A DNA stretch of 64,000 nt from Gemmata massiliana (GCF_901538265.1 NZ_LR593886.1:5229738-5293737); one strand, 5' to 3'; counted from the stretch's first letter, positions 28,542 to 38,236 are shown. The notes: generated by a model not told the origin, from the letters alone. Numbers and translations: made by a program.

Positions 28542-29005
28542 CGTTCATCCTCCGGGGAGTGTGAGGAAGCCGGCACACTTTCTGTGTTCAGTGGTTCCGT
28601 GACCCGCGCCAGCAACGCGACGAGTGTGTCCGCCTCGTCGGAGCTGAGCACACTGATCATCCGCTGCCGGATCGGTTCGCCGACCGCCCACAACTCGCTA
28701 AACGTCCGCTGGCCCTCTTCCGTCAGGGCGACCGTCCGGGCGCGGGCGTCGGTCGGATGACTGTCCCGCTCGACCAGCCCCCGCTTCTCCAGCAGCACGA
28801 GCATCGCCCGCACGGTGCTCGGGTCGGACGACATCCGGCGGCCGAGTTCCCGCTGGGTGAGGGCGTTGCCGCCGCGCGAGAGAGAGGCCAACAGCACGAA
28901 CTGGTCGGCAGTTACACCGTGCGAGGCGAACGCCGCCTCGGACCGTCGGTGCAGGACCAGGTACGCGGCGCGGAGGGCGATCGCGATGTCGTGTCCGGCG
29001 GCCAT
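28538..29005 (-). CDS. MarR-family transcriptional regulator
   Basis: 155 residues. Winged helix-turn-helix: GVTADQFVLLASLSRGGNAL, TQRELGRRMSSDPSTVRAML, LLEKRGLVERDSHPTDARAR and TVALTEEGQRTF. These are the standard MarR landmarks (recognition helix SSDPSTV, wing with D-R). It lies directly before the esterase gene with a 4-base ATGA overlap and probably controls that operon. A dyad in its leader is a candidate operator. Confidence 0.92.
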
Positions 29006-29024
29006 GCGAGTCGCCCGTCATTTC

Positions 29025-29038
29025 GTGCGTACACGCAC
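29025..29038. promoter_or_regulatory. candidate MarR operator
   Basis: GTGCGT-AC-ACGCAC forms a perfect 6-bp dyad, ending 20 bases before the MarR start codon. Autoregulation through a short palindrome next to the promoter is normal in this family. The site is assigned by position and symmetry only. Confidence 0.45.
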
Positions 29039-29099
29039 AATATCCCCGGTGACGCTAAGTGACGTGGCGATGTCCTGCCAGTGAGAAAATAGTGAGAAC

Positions 29100-29126
29100 G
29101 GCTCACGGAACTCGAGGCCGTGAGCC
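29100..29126. repeat. 9-bp stem hairpin
   Basis: GGCTCACGG (29100-29108) pairs perfectly with CCGTGAGCC (29118-29126) around a 9-base loop. It lies between the DUF899 remnant and the MarR promoter, and lacks a T-run. It may be the old terminator of the lost upstream gene. Confidence 0.5.
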
Positions 29127-29211
29127 GGAGATGCTCGGAAGAACCACACAACGGTCGGAGCTTTCCGGAAGACGTTCGACAACAAGCATCAGCAGTGACT
29201 TGAGATCGTTT

Positions 29212-29352
29212 ACCGGCGACCATCGGCAGCCGGCGGCGTTCGGCACCCAAAGCGTCGAGGGCTTTCGTGACCGCCTTCTCCTTGACCGTGATGGCATCGA
29301 GGTGCTTCTGCCAAGTCGCCTGGTCGACGACTTCGGGAAGTCCGGGCTTCAT
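29212..29352 (-). pseudogene. DUF899-family protein, N-terminal fragment
   Basis: About 47 residues (LPEVVDQATWQKHLDAITVK, ALDALGAERRRLPMV) match the start of DUF899 proteins, thioredoxin-fold proteins of about 230 residues. Homology stops after RRRLPMVAG and the frame runs into unrelated sequence. So the gene was truncated by a deletion that placed the MarR region nearby. Confidence 0.65.
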
Positions 29353-29569
29353 ACGATTAACGCTTTTTTAGTGTGAGGGTATGCGGACGGGCCGTCCGCA
29401 AAGCACGGCAACTTATCCTAAAGCGGGCGAGTCATTCCATCGCAGTAGCGCGCTCACGGCTCGCGCACGGGCGCGGCCCAACACCAGCCAGTCCTGGAAT
29501 GAGCCGCCGATTTTTCGGCTACGAGAAGTGTCGGAACTTGCTTCCCGCGGCCCCGGTTTCCGAAGGTGA

Positions 29570-29848
29570 TTACTCGCTCGCGGTGCGCTTTCGCGCCGAT
29601 TTGATTTTGGTCTTGTTCAGGAACCGAGTGAGTGCGGTAGTAGGTTCGACCCCGCACGCGGTCGCCCAAGCAACGAACTCGGCCACGTCCACGCGCCGGT
29701 TCCCGACCTCGCAGTTGTGGACCCAACTCTGGGGCTTACCCAACCGGGTGCCCACGTCGCGCTGGGTCAACCCGGCCTCCTCCCGCAACGCGCGCAGGAG
29801 CGCCCGGAGCGGTTCGTAGTCCGGGGCGTGTTGCGACTTGGTCGCCAT
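29570..29848 (-). CDS. XRE-type helix-turn-helix protein
   Basis: 92 residues from ATG 29848. The Cro/CI fold is clear: LRALREEAGLTQRDVGTRLG, then PQSWVHNCEVGNRRVDVAEF (recognition helix SWVHNCE). A basic C-terminal tail (NKTKIKSARKRTA) may add DNA contacts. Similar XRE proteins are often autoregulated; a dyad lies 28 bases upstream. The divergent neighbour is a zinc-ribbon membrane protein. Confidence 0.85.
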   Translation of the reverse strand: MATKSQHAPDYEPLRALLRALREEAGLTQRDVGTRLGKPQSWVHNCEVGNRRVDVAEFVAWATACGVEPTTALTRFLNKTKIKSARKRTASE

Positions 29849-29876
29849 CCCCGGCGAACATAAGCGCCCCGCCGCT

Positions 29877-29895
29877 TGACACGGTTTTAGTGTCA
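29877..29895. promoter_or_regulatory. candidate operator of the XRE gene
   Basis: TGACAC and GTGTCA are a perfect 6-bp inverted pair with a 7-base spacer, lying in the divergent region between the XRE gene (start 29848) and the plus-strand gene at 29971. On the plus strand TTGACA also resembles a -35 element. Assignment is by symmetry and position. Confidence 0.5.
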
Positions 29896-29970
29896 GCAGC
29901 ACAATGAGCGGTGCGCCCGTCCCATCAAGGGCGGCGCGATTCCGATCTCGTCCACTCGCCCGAGCGCGCC

Positions 29971-30801
29971 ATGCAGCGGTTCGACTGCCCGGTTTGTGGG
30001 AAGCGACTGAAGGCGATGCCCGCCAGGTCCGGGGGCCGTGTGCGTTGCCCGCGGTGTCGAACTCGGATCGTGTTACCCGGAGCAGAACCGGAACAGGCTC
30101 TCGATTTTGAGCCCCATATGGAGGCGCGGGAGCCCGAACCGGTCGAAACGTCAGGTGCTCCCGAGCCCGATGAACCGACCGACGATTTCGTTCCACTGCG
30201 AAAACGTAAGCGGCCGAGGGCCAGTGCACTCGGGTTACTGCTGGTCGGTGGACTGGGATTATTGATCCTGGTCGCGTTGGGAGGGATCGCATGGAAAATC
30301 AGCGCCAGCGGGCACCAAGCCGATCACCGAATCGATCAAGCACGCCGAGCAAAAGCACCCGCAGAGCGTAAATCGGAGAGTTCTGTGCAGCCGGTGCCAC
30401 GAAACGGTACTCAATCTACCGATGGAGATGCTCCCAGTTTGACTCCGTGTATCGTCATAGTCGTTATCGTGTTTGGGATTGTGGGGTTTATTTTGCTCGT
30501 AATTTTGGGATCGCGGTGCCCTGAGTGCGAGCGGTACTTCGCCGGGGAACGACTGATCCGAACGGAGGTGATTGATGTCCGCCGGTGCTACGGGTTAGTG
30601 AAGCGAACTGCAAATACATCCGGCACGAGCTTTAATTGGGAAAAACCGTCGGGTACAACCGAATCCTACAGCACGACAACCTATGTCGAGCGCGTTCCAA
30701 TCGTTCGGACCACTACGCGCCGCACGTACAAGTGCATGTACTGTCCTCGGACTTGGTCTGAAGACGAGATTGCCGAAGTAGAAGATTTTGAGCGCCCGTA
30801 A
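29971..30801 (+). CDS. membrane protein with zinc ribbons (276 aa)
   Basis: From ATG 29971: an N-terminal zinc ribbon QRFDCPVCGKRLK with RVRCPRCRTRIVL, an acidic/Pro linker, a basic patch and a membrane helix at about 85-108 (ALGLLLVGGLGLLILVALGG). A second helix lies near 170-190 (IVIVVIVFGIVGFILLVILG), followed by CPECERYFAG and a late KCMYCPRTW pair that could form another metal site. This 'finger plus TM' format is common in planctomycetes; function unknown. Confidence 0.65.
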   Translation: MQRFDCPVCGKRLKAMPARSGGRVRCPRCRTRIVLPGAEPEQALDFEPHMEAREPEPVETSGAPEPDEPTDDFVPLRKRKRPRASALGLLLVGGLGLLILVALGGIAWKISASGHQADHRIDQARRAKAPAERKSESSVQPVPRNGTQSTDGDAPSLTPCIVIVVIVFGIVGFILLVILGSRCPECERYFAGERLIRTEVIDVRRCYGLVKRTANTSGTSFNWEKPSGTTESYSTTTYVERVPIVRTTTRRTYKCMYCPRTWSEDEIAEVEDFERP

Positions 30802-30919
30802 GCAACTCGAACGGGTGGGTGCGAAGCCCGCGCAACTTTACGAGGTTTGGCTGACAGTACAATCTCGCCGAGTACGTCGAACCCGGCCACATTGTCGCAG
30901 GGGCATGTTGGGTTCATGG

Positions 30920-31746
30920 TTAGAAGTTGCACCACACGATTTCGGTCATGAGGCGCTTGCTCTTGCCCCCGGCCGCTTGGTTCGGAACCGGGAACTCGTG
31001 CCGCGTCCAATCGGCCAGTTTTCGGTCATACAGTTCCGAAGCGTACCCGGAGATCATCACCTTCCCCTGACACGCGCGAATCGCGTCGAGCAGTTCGACG
31101 TGCTCGTTCGCACTCATTTCGTGTTCGTAAACATCCTTGCTGGCTCGCGTTTCCAGAAGATACGGTGGGTCGCAGTAGTACAACGTATCCGGTCCGTCCT
31201 GTTGTCGGATCACGTCCAGGGCGGGGCGGTTCAGGATCGCAACTGCTTGAGTCGCGAGTGGACCACACCGAGTCCGTCGATCGCGCCGAGCCACGCGCTG
31301 GCCTGCTCGTTCATCCCCCGGCGCGTCCGGGTCCGGCTCAGCGGGGTGAAGTGGTCCATGCGCCCGGCCAAGGACTGACGGCACCCGACGAAGAACGCCC
31401 ACGCCCACTCGACCGGATCGGTACCCACGAGATCGGTGCGCAGAAGCGCCATCGCATCGGCCCAAACTCGCTCGGAGAACGGAGTGGCTTCGGCCCGGCG
31501 ACGGAACCGGTCGAACGACTCTTCGTCCCGAAGCACCTGCCAGAAGTTGGCCAGTGCCCCGTTGAGATCGTTGACGACCTCGCTGACGCCCTCGGGGTTC
31601 TTGGCGAGGCGCACCGAGAGCCCGCCCGCGAATGGTTCCACGTAGTGCGTGTGCGGGAGCATCAGGGCGACAATTTTGGAAGCCAGGAAGTGCTTGCCAC
31701 CGTGCCACTTGATCGGCGGAGTCAGGCGCGTTAGTGCAGCAACCAT
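30920..31746 (-). pseudogene. Dam-type (D12 class) adenine-N6 DNA methyltransferase, one frameshift
   Basis: From ATG 31746: PPIKWHGGKHFLASKIV, the SAM-binding motif HYVEPFAGGLSVRLAKNP, then after a frame change near 31240 NRPALDVIRQQDGPDTLYYC and the catalytic DPPY in CDPPYLLETRASKD. Restoring one G (AAG CAG GTT GCG ATC) gives an unbroken protein. All catalytic motifs of D12 class methylases survive, so the enzyme would be active if the lesion is a sequence error. It adds methyl to adenine and could protect the island from host restriction. No cognate endonuclease is near. Confidence 0.85.
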
Positions 31747-31818
31747 GAATGCTCCGGTTAGGGCTCGAATGAACTCGGTGCAAACTGAAGGGGAACGAGA
31801 GGACGGTTGTCGTCCCCA

Positions 31819-32466
31819 TTACAGCTGTTGAATCGGGACCGGATCTTCGCTTGGTCTGAACGTCCCCTGTGCCATTGCCGCTCGCAGCTCCTCGGCCACG
31901 GCTCGGGGTAGAGTCTGAAAGAGCACTTCGAGCGGCGGGATCGAGGTGTCCATGCCCAGATGCCGGAACAGGAACCCGAGGGCTTGGATCTTGTTGGCGA
32001 GTTGAATCTCGAACACCCGATCGCTCGTCACCCGCCTTTGCTTCCCGACACCCACGGTCACAGTCCGCTCACGGGTCCGAAACCGGGTGATCGCGGTTCG
32101 GGTTTCCGGAGGGATCTCCTGAACCGGGAGCGGTTGCCCGTCGGGACCGACGCAGTCCCCGACGTCGGCGAGGGTGAACTCGGCCGCGGCCCGGAGTACC
32201 TTTCGGAACGTGACCTCGGCGCGCCGGCGGCGCTCCCGGAGCACGGCCGCGATCTCCGCGCGGATCTTAACTTTTTTTAACAGCCGGTGCCCGAGCACGT
32301 CGGCGGACGCGCGGCTCACGTGGGGGTGAACGGTGCGGTACGCGCGCCCCTGGTTGAAGTGTTTCAAGTATTCGGTCACGAACATGTCTTCGTCCGGGTC
32401 GAGGGGTTCGTGCCCGGGTTTGACCGGGAGTGGGGGAGGATCTGGAACGAGTTTCTTTCGGGCCAT
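31819..32466 (-). CDS. phage terminase small subunit
   Basis: 215 residues. The terminase-2 type N-terminal HTH is visible: DMFVTEYLKHFNQGRAYRTV, HVSRASADVLGHRLLKKVKI, AEIAAVLRERRRRAEVTFRK. The C-terminus is helical (VFEIQLANKIQALGFLFRHL). Small terminases select the phage genome end for packaging. No large subunit accompanies it, which fits a satellite redirecting a helper phage motor. Intact frame, unlike its neighbours. Confidence 0.85.
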   Translation of the reverse strand: MARKKLVPDPPPLPVKPGHEPLDPDEDMFVTEYLKHFNQGRAYRTVHPHVSRASADVLGHRLLKKVKIRAEIAAVLRERRRRAEVTFRKVLRAAAEFTLADVGDCVGPDGQPLPVQEIPPETRTAITRFRTRERTVTVGVGKQRRVTSDRVFEIQLANKIQALGFLFRHLGMDTSIPPLEVLFQTLPRAVAEELRAAMAQGTFRPSEDPVPIQQL

Positions 32467-32718
32467 TGGTTCACCTCGGACAAGAACGGAGTTTGGGTTT
32501 TCGTCACGGAACTTCCGCAGAACGGTTCTGGGGCGCCCTCTGCGATCGGCCGCCGTTCACGATCCGGGCGAACTCGAACTGGTAGCGGGATTAGTTGGCT
32601 TCCGGGCCAACGATCGGCTCGAACTCGTCTCCAGGGCGGTCACGGGCCACCGTCGGAGCGGGATCGATCGAATCGGGTAGCCCGTCACTTCGAGTGATGA
32701 TGCCCGCGCCGTTCTCGC

Positions 32719-32896
32719 TGCGAACGTGCGCACAAACCGCAAGTGGTTACCAGGAATATACTTTTGTTCGCAACACTCTTTTTGCGTGCAACTGCGAACA
32801 ACATCCCCTTCCGTTGTTCGCAGTTGCACGCAAAAAGAGTGTTGCGAACAAAAACACTTTGCCGACAAGCAGTTACGGCTTGTGCGCACGTTCGCA
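32719..32896. repeat. 178-bp composite palindrome with six alternating heptamers
   Basis: The core is a perfect 41-bp inverted repeat (32762-32802 and 32813-32853) around a 10-base spacer. A further outer pair (32719-32743 and 32873-32896) shares the same centre, with 18 poorly matched bases between. TGCGAAC occurs at 32719, 32793 and 32843 and its complement GTTCGCA at 32766, 32816 and 32890, so orientation alternates strictly. The right edge overlaps the last codons of the Prim-Pol gene. Likely replication origin (iterons) or packaging/regulatory site of the island. Confidence 0.9.
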
Positions 32897-35369
32897 ACTG
32901 ACGAGTGACGCACCCACTTCTTCCGCGCTCGGAAGGATACCCTCGCCCGACGTCGGATCGATCGCGGTCAGCTTCCAGCGCGCGGGCATGCGCCCCTTGG
33001 GCGGTACCGTCTGCTCGACGGCGCCCGCGCTATTGAGTTCGTGGAGGCACCCCTCCAGGGTCCGTGGCGACGCGCCACCAATCTGTTTCGCTTCCGTCGT
33101 GCTGAACTCGCTGCACACGAACCGTTCCCGGAGTTTCCGAAGGAGTTCGCGCGCACCTCGGGTAACACCACTCGCGGTTGCCCCGAGGGGTTCGCGGGCG
33201 AGCCGTTCGGCAACGTCGTAGTCCTCGAGCGAGGCAACGATCGCTCCCAAGGCAACGCGCTCGCGCTGGCGGAAGCGGAGCAGCGCCACGGCCCGGATCA
33301 GTTGGAGCAAGTGCTGGAAGTCGCGCCGGCTCTCGTGCCGCCCCGAGGGGTACCGATCGGCGATTTCTGGGGCGAACGGGACGACCACGTCGGCGCGCGG
33401 GATCATGCGCTGGAGCGCGTGGTGGATCGCGACAGTCCGCGCGACATCGGGGCGCTCGGCGACGGCCGCGCGCGCGGCCGTCGCGCGTAGGATCCGTTTC
33501 GTCTGCTGCTCGGTCTCGTCCGTGTTGAGCAACAAACAGCGGTTCGCGTCCTCGGCAAAGACCTCGGACAGGGTCGTGGACTCGGAGTACGCGATCGGCC
33601 CGTCTTGTTCGATCGCCCGGGTCGCGATCCGGTCCCCGTCCTTGAGGGGCACCGCTTTGGACAGGCGCCCGCCCTCGATCATCTCGCGCAGCGCCCGAGT
33701 GGCCTCGGCCGCGTCCTCGGCGGTCCGGCGCGAGCGCTCCCCGGCGACGACCCAGCGGTGGCGCAGGAAACCGGGCGGGAAATAGAACAGCGCGTTGGTA
33801 GTCAGGTTCGTGGCCCGGAGCACCACTTCGGGCGGGAACAGGCGGCTCACCTGCTCGGCCAGGAACGACTTCCCGAGCTACTGGCCCCGCGGGTGATAAC
33901 CGCGAGCGGGCGCGGGAGCTGGGCGCTGGTCCCAGTGAGGTACAGGATCAGCCGGTTCCGACCCTCCCCGACGACCCCGAGCGCGCCGATGGCCTCGGAC
34001 ACCCGGTCCAGGAGGTTCGGGTCATTCAGTAGGGCTTCGGCTTCGGCCTCGGCCCGGACGTCGCCCGGCATCTTCGCCAGTTCGGTCGCGCGCCGGTCCT
34101 CATCGGAGGGTGCGCCCCCGGGCGCGTCGCTGCTCGGGGGCACCCGGCCCAGTTCCCGGAGCTGGTGCTCGAGGTTCGCCCGGACCGGTTCTTCGGGCAC
34201 AATTGCGGTACCACGGTTGGACGGCGCCCGAACAACCGCGTCGATGAACCGCTTTCGGCCGGTGGCACTGTTCGGGTCGATCGTGTCCCGGTGCAGTTCG
34301 CTGCCGTCGCGGACTGCGACGACGACGATCTTGCCGCGCTTGCCGGCCGCGGGAGTTGCCCGGAGAACGATTTCGTTCGGGCCCTCGCTGACCTCATCGC
34401 GCCCGGTGATCGGTTCGTTTCGCAGGTACCCGCGCGGTTTGCGAAACGGAATCCGGTCGGCGTCCTCCACTTTGTGGCACAACTGCTCTTCGGACCAGGG
34501 CGGCCGACACCGCGGATTGTATTCGGTGCGGAGCAAATCGAGGGCTGCGTCCGGTCCGAGATCGAACCCGTACACCAGGGCGCGCGTGACCCGGAACGTA
34601 CCGTCGTGTCCGCCCGAACCGGATACCGCCGGGGGCACTGGGCGAGGTACGCACGGACCCGCGCGAGCACCGGGTCCGACGGGCGCCCGGCATTCGGGTT
34701 TGCGGGGAGCACCTCCGGAATCCGGCACCCGCACGCGGACGCCAGTTCGCACACGGACTCCCAAAGGGTATGGAACTCGACCACGGCTGGTTCGCCCGGG
34801 GCCCCGCCGTCCCACTCCCGGCGCTCGCCGGACGGGTGCGCCGAGGGCGGGGACACCACCTGTCCCCCGGTCCCGATGAAGTCGATCGCACACTTGTCGG
34901 TGTCCCGGTGGCGGAACTGCTTCTTGAACGGCCCCGGGTGCCCGGCCCGGGTTCTTGCGGCCGCGGCGCCCTGTTCGGCGGAACTCTCCGCCCATTCGGG
35001 AATCGATGCCACGGGCACCGAGTAGTGCCAATGCGCGCGAGGCTTGGACGGGCGCCCCGCGATCCGCCCGGTGGCCGGGAGGAAGTCGTCCGCGCGCCGG
35101 AGCGCGTCGCCGTCGTCCAGGTCCACCACCACGAGCGCGTGCCCGGGGCGCCCGGCGTCCGACAGGGGGCCGCACAGGACGCCCAACAGGTCGCCGGGTC
35201 CAAAGTCGTCGGGCTCGAGAGAGAGAGTGGGCCACTTCTCGTAGGTCGGCTTCTTTTCACCGGGGTCGATTCGGCACAGGGCAAGCCCGCTGCCGCGCAG
35301 GTCTGCGGCGGCGGCCCGCAATTCATCGAGCTTGTGATCGATAGGCACGTTCTGTAGTATGGTGACCAT
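32873..35369 (-). pseudogene. Prim-Pol / SF3-like ATPase replication protein, two frameshifts
   Basis: From ATG 35369 an archaeo-eukaryotic primase-polymerase domain: PTYEKWPTLSLEPDDFGPGD, catalytic acids in ALVVVDLDDGDALRRADDFL, His in PRAHWHYSVPVAS and CAIDFIGTGGQVVSPPSAHP. A frame change near 34621 (one C lost) leads to a PriCT-like segment, GSGGHDGTFRVTRALVYGFD and NPRCRPPWSEEQLCHKVEDA. A second near 33882 (one G lost) restores Walker A GASSSGKSFLAEQ, followed by an AAA-type ATPase ending at 32873. Complete when both bases are restored. It would prime and unwind the island's DNA at the adjacent palindrome. Confidence 0.82.
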
Positions 35370-35439
35370 AGTGTTCTCCGATCGGTCCGGGGCGGCCGTG
35401 ACGCGTTGCCCCGGGCCGATTGTGTTGGTGGGTACGAAG

Positions 35440-35797
35440 TCAGGAGCCGCGTCGCTCGAGTTCGCGCCCGGCAATTTCGGAATCGCGGTTGCGTTGGGCG
35501 GGGGGAGCGGATCGGCACGACGCCGGTAGCCGAAGTGAGTCGGGCGACGTACCGCGCGACGGCACCGCGGGACGTGAGCCAACGGCCGCCGACGCGGACG
35601 GCCTCCAGTTTTACCACCTCGCCGCCCGCCGTTCTGTTGCCCTTCATAGCCCAGCGGAACGTCGCACTAGGGTTCACGGTGCCATGTCCCCGGTGTCCTG
35701 GGAACAGACGCCCGGCCGCAGCCAATGAGAGCCCTTCACCGGACTGGATTTCGGCGAGAATTTGGGAATCTGTGATGTGCTGCTGATCAGCCGACAT
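35440..35797 (-). pseudogene. DUF1580 protein (excisionase/HTH-like), one frameshift
   Basis: From 35797: ILAEIQSGEGLSLAAAGRLF, ATFRWAMKGNRTAGGEVVKL, EAVRVGGRWLTSRGAVARYV. This is the planctomycete DUF1580 pattern, a winged-helix MerR/Xis-like fold. In the long C run at about 35503-35509 a one-base change switches to AQRNRDSEIAGRELERRGS and a stop at 35440, the usual ending. Uncorrected, the frame stays open through the neighbouring gene. Position between integrase and primase fits an AlpA/Xis role. Confidence 0.7.
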
Positions 35798-35984
35798 GGG
35801 CCACCCCTTTGGAACCTGCTGGCAGGTGCTTGCGGGTGGTGAACGCGATGCGGATGCCGAGTTCGGCGAGCCACTCCCGGGCGAGTGATTCGAGCATCCG
35901 GTCGCCGGCCTTGCGCGCGGCGAGGAGGATCACGAAGAGGAACGGCGGGTCGCTCGGGCGCGGGTCGTCTGGGTGCGGGTGCAT
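35787..35984 (-). CDS. small hypothetical protein (65 aa)
   Basis: Begins at ATG 35984 after a strong GGAGGT; overlaps the DUF1580 start by 11 bases. The sequence PPFLFVILLAARKAGDRMLE then LAREWLAELGIRIAFT suggests a mixed helix-strand mini-protein. No family recognised. It belongs to the island by strand and spacing. Confidence 0.5.
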   Translation of the reverse strand: MHPHPDDPRPSDPPFLFVILLAARKAGDRMLESLAREWLAELGIRIAFTTRKHLPAGSKGVAHVG

Positions 35985-36139
35985 GTCGCACCTCCTTTCA
36001 CCCTAACCCCCGGCGGGCGGAATCGGATTCCGCCCGGGAGCGATCTGGAGCAGGATTACACTGGGAAATCCAGGATCCGAGCGATTCGATTTTTTCTCGA
36101 GGCGGGCGGCATTTGGGTTCAGCGTGCTTCCATCCCGAT

Positions 36140-36893
36140 TTATTTTCGGTGTCTCGATCCGCCCGAAGGCTTCAACCGTGACGTATCCATTTTCTTCGAG
36201 CGGACCTGAATCTGATCCTCGCGTAACTTGTTGATGTGCTTCCAAGCCTTGGTCGCTTTAACAGTGCCATCAGAGCAATTCAAGTGCTTCGCCCATTGAC
36301 GTGCAGTCCAGCGAATACAATCTGGATTTTTCCAGATCATATTCATCATTAATCCATTAATATCCCTGCCCTTTGTTCTGATCCGGTGTGGTTTTGCAGG
36401 TGTAATTGCATTACGTCTCGGTGCGATTCCCTCGACCACCCAGGCATACATTTCATCGTGGGTGCGGGGAAGGAGCGACTGGGCCTTTTTGAAGCGCACG
36501 GTTCAACTCGCCACGGTCCAAAGGGCTTGCCAACTGGTGCCGTTGGATCTCCCACTCTAAAGGGCTTGTCAACGAATCAAGCTCTTCCGAGGGCTCGTTG
36601 AGTTCGTCCACTTGCGTTACCCGTTCGCGGCACACAACCTTGTGGGCGAGACGAAGGAGCAGGGCCGCGCTTCGGGGCGCGGGATCCTCGCTGGGGTCGT
36701 CACTCGGGGGAGGAACCACAAACTGACGAGCAATCGTGAGGAACGGGCCGGTCAGCCACTCACGGGTGCCGGCGCGATCGAGTTTGGGGAGGCCGCTACA
36801 GAAATCGGGAATCGGATTGTTCAGTACGCGCTCGATATTGCCGAAGATCGCTGTCTGGTGCGACAGCAATGAAGCCGGATCCGGGGTCAGCAT
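36140..36893 (-). pseudogene. HTH-like island protein, one frameshift
   Basis: Two frames combine: from ATG 36893 TPDPASLLSHQTAIFGNIER... to ELNRALQK, then AQSLLPRTHDEMYAWVVEGI to the stop at 36140. The switch lies in an A5 run near 36483, where one A too many is present. The second half contains CIRWTARQWAKHLNCSDGTV, a winged-helix-like segment, followed by a Lys/Arg tail. Probably a DNA-binding regulator of the element; family not named. Confidence 0.6.
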
Positions 36894-36950
36894 AGAGCAC
36901 CTTCGATGAACGGGCGCGGAACCGATCCGCGCCGGTGAGTTCCACGAGAT

Positions 36951-38123
36951 TCAACCGAAACGTTTCACGGCCTTGAGTGCCAGTTGCTCATCGACCTGCC
37001 GGCTGTACACCTCGGTGACGGCCGCGAGCGAGTGCCCGCACAGGGCCCGGGCCACATCGACCCCCAACTCGGCCCGTGCGTGTGTGGCCGCCAAATGGCG
37101 CAGCCGGTGCGGGGTAAATTTCGGGACCCCGCACCGCCGGCACGCGCGCTCGATCGCCTGGCGCACCGTCGCGGTCGTGTAGTGCGGCCCCGGGGCCGAT
37201 GCCGAGGGTTCCCAGTTCGCTTCTCCGAGTTCCGCTCCGTCGCATCGCGCTCGGGGCTGAACAGGTACGCGCCCGGATCGACGAGTGCCGCGAGTATCGG
37301 TTCCAGAATCTCACGGCACCGGGCGCCGAAGTACACGACCCGGGACTTGCCCTTCCAGGTGCCCTTGTGGGCCGCGGGTGTGTAGGTCCACACGTCCGGG
37401 TCGGTCCGGTCGATATCTCCGACCCGGAGCCGGACCAGTTCCCCGGCGCGGGCCGCGGAGTGGATCTGGAGGAGCACGATCGCATGCACCGGCGCGGGCA
37501 TGCGGGGCAGGGTGCGCTCGACGCCGGCGAGAACCGCAGGGCGCACCGGTGGCCGATCCGGTGCCGCGCTTTGGCCCGCGCGGAGCCCCTCGACAGCTTG
37601 GAGTCGTTGGAACAGCTCCGGTTCCGCAAGTTCTTCGCACACGGCCCAGCGGAACACGCGCTTGACCGCACCGGCGCGCCCGTTGATCACCTTGCGCGAC
37701 AGCCCCGTGGCGACCCACACCTCGCGCAACGCCTTGAGCGCTTTGGGGCCGAACGCGGTGATTGGGAGCGCGCCGAACATTTCGCGAACCGTGCGGAGCG
37801 CGAACCGGGGACTGGTGCTCGAGCGGTGTGAACGGGGGTTCGTGGCAGGACGGGTCGTTTCAAACCAGTTGATGTACGCCAAGAGGAGTTCGTTGATCGT
37901 GAGATCCGAGCGCCGAACTCCGGCTCGGGTGACCGACGTTGGAGCGGATTGGTGGGTGAGTTCGGCGACGAGGCGTGCGTACTCGGTTCGGGATTCGGGG
38001 GAGTTGTACTTCCCGAGGTACACGATTCGGCGCCCGCCGTGACCGTCGGGGAGCCGGACGTAGGGCTTGATCGGTGGGTTTGTGGTGGGCGTAAAAGGGA
38101 ACGGCGTTCCTGGGACGCGGCAT
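36951..38123 (-). pseudogene. tyrosine recombinase (integrase), two frameshifts
   Basis: ATG 38123 gives MPRPRNAVPFYAHHKPTDQA; removal of one C near 38060 continues with YVRLPDGHGGRRIVYLGKYN. The catalytic domain follows: Arg in HSAARAGELVRLRVGD and Lys in HKGTWKGKSRVVYFG. After a frame change near 37223 (one A lost) come HRLRHLAATHAR, GHSLAAVTEVYS and the nucleophilic Tyr of VYSRQ. All five catalytic residues are therefore present across frames. It lies 114 bases from the 3' end of a tRNA-Val, the natural target of such integrases. Confidence 0.85.
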
Positions 38124-38236
38124 GAATACACCTGGTGTTTTGGCGTAGTACTACGCCATTTCCCGATGTTTTCGGCCGCGCCCGGGAACGCCCCGGGGTA
38201 ATCGTAACTGATTCGGCTGTCGGCACTTATCTAGAG

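Noticed and set aside
32740-32860. CRISPR array
   Set aside because: The repeated words alternate in orientation around one centre and there are no regular spacers; it is a palindrome. No CRISPR or cas gene was seen elsewhere in the window.
32685-32913. Several small frames on both strands inside the palindrome
   Set aside because: They read the same peptide words on both strands because the DNA is palindromic; the protein readings are by-products.
34394-35797. A 467-residue protein starting with DUF1580
   Set aside because: After the first 85 residues the frame is out of phase with the Prim-Pol gene it crosses; a one-base repair gives the natural DUF1580 ending at 35440.
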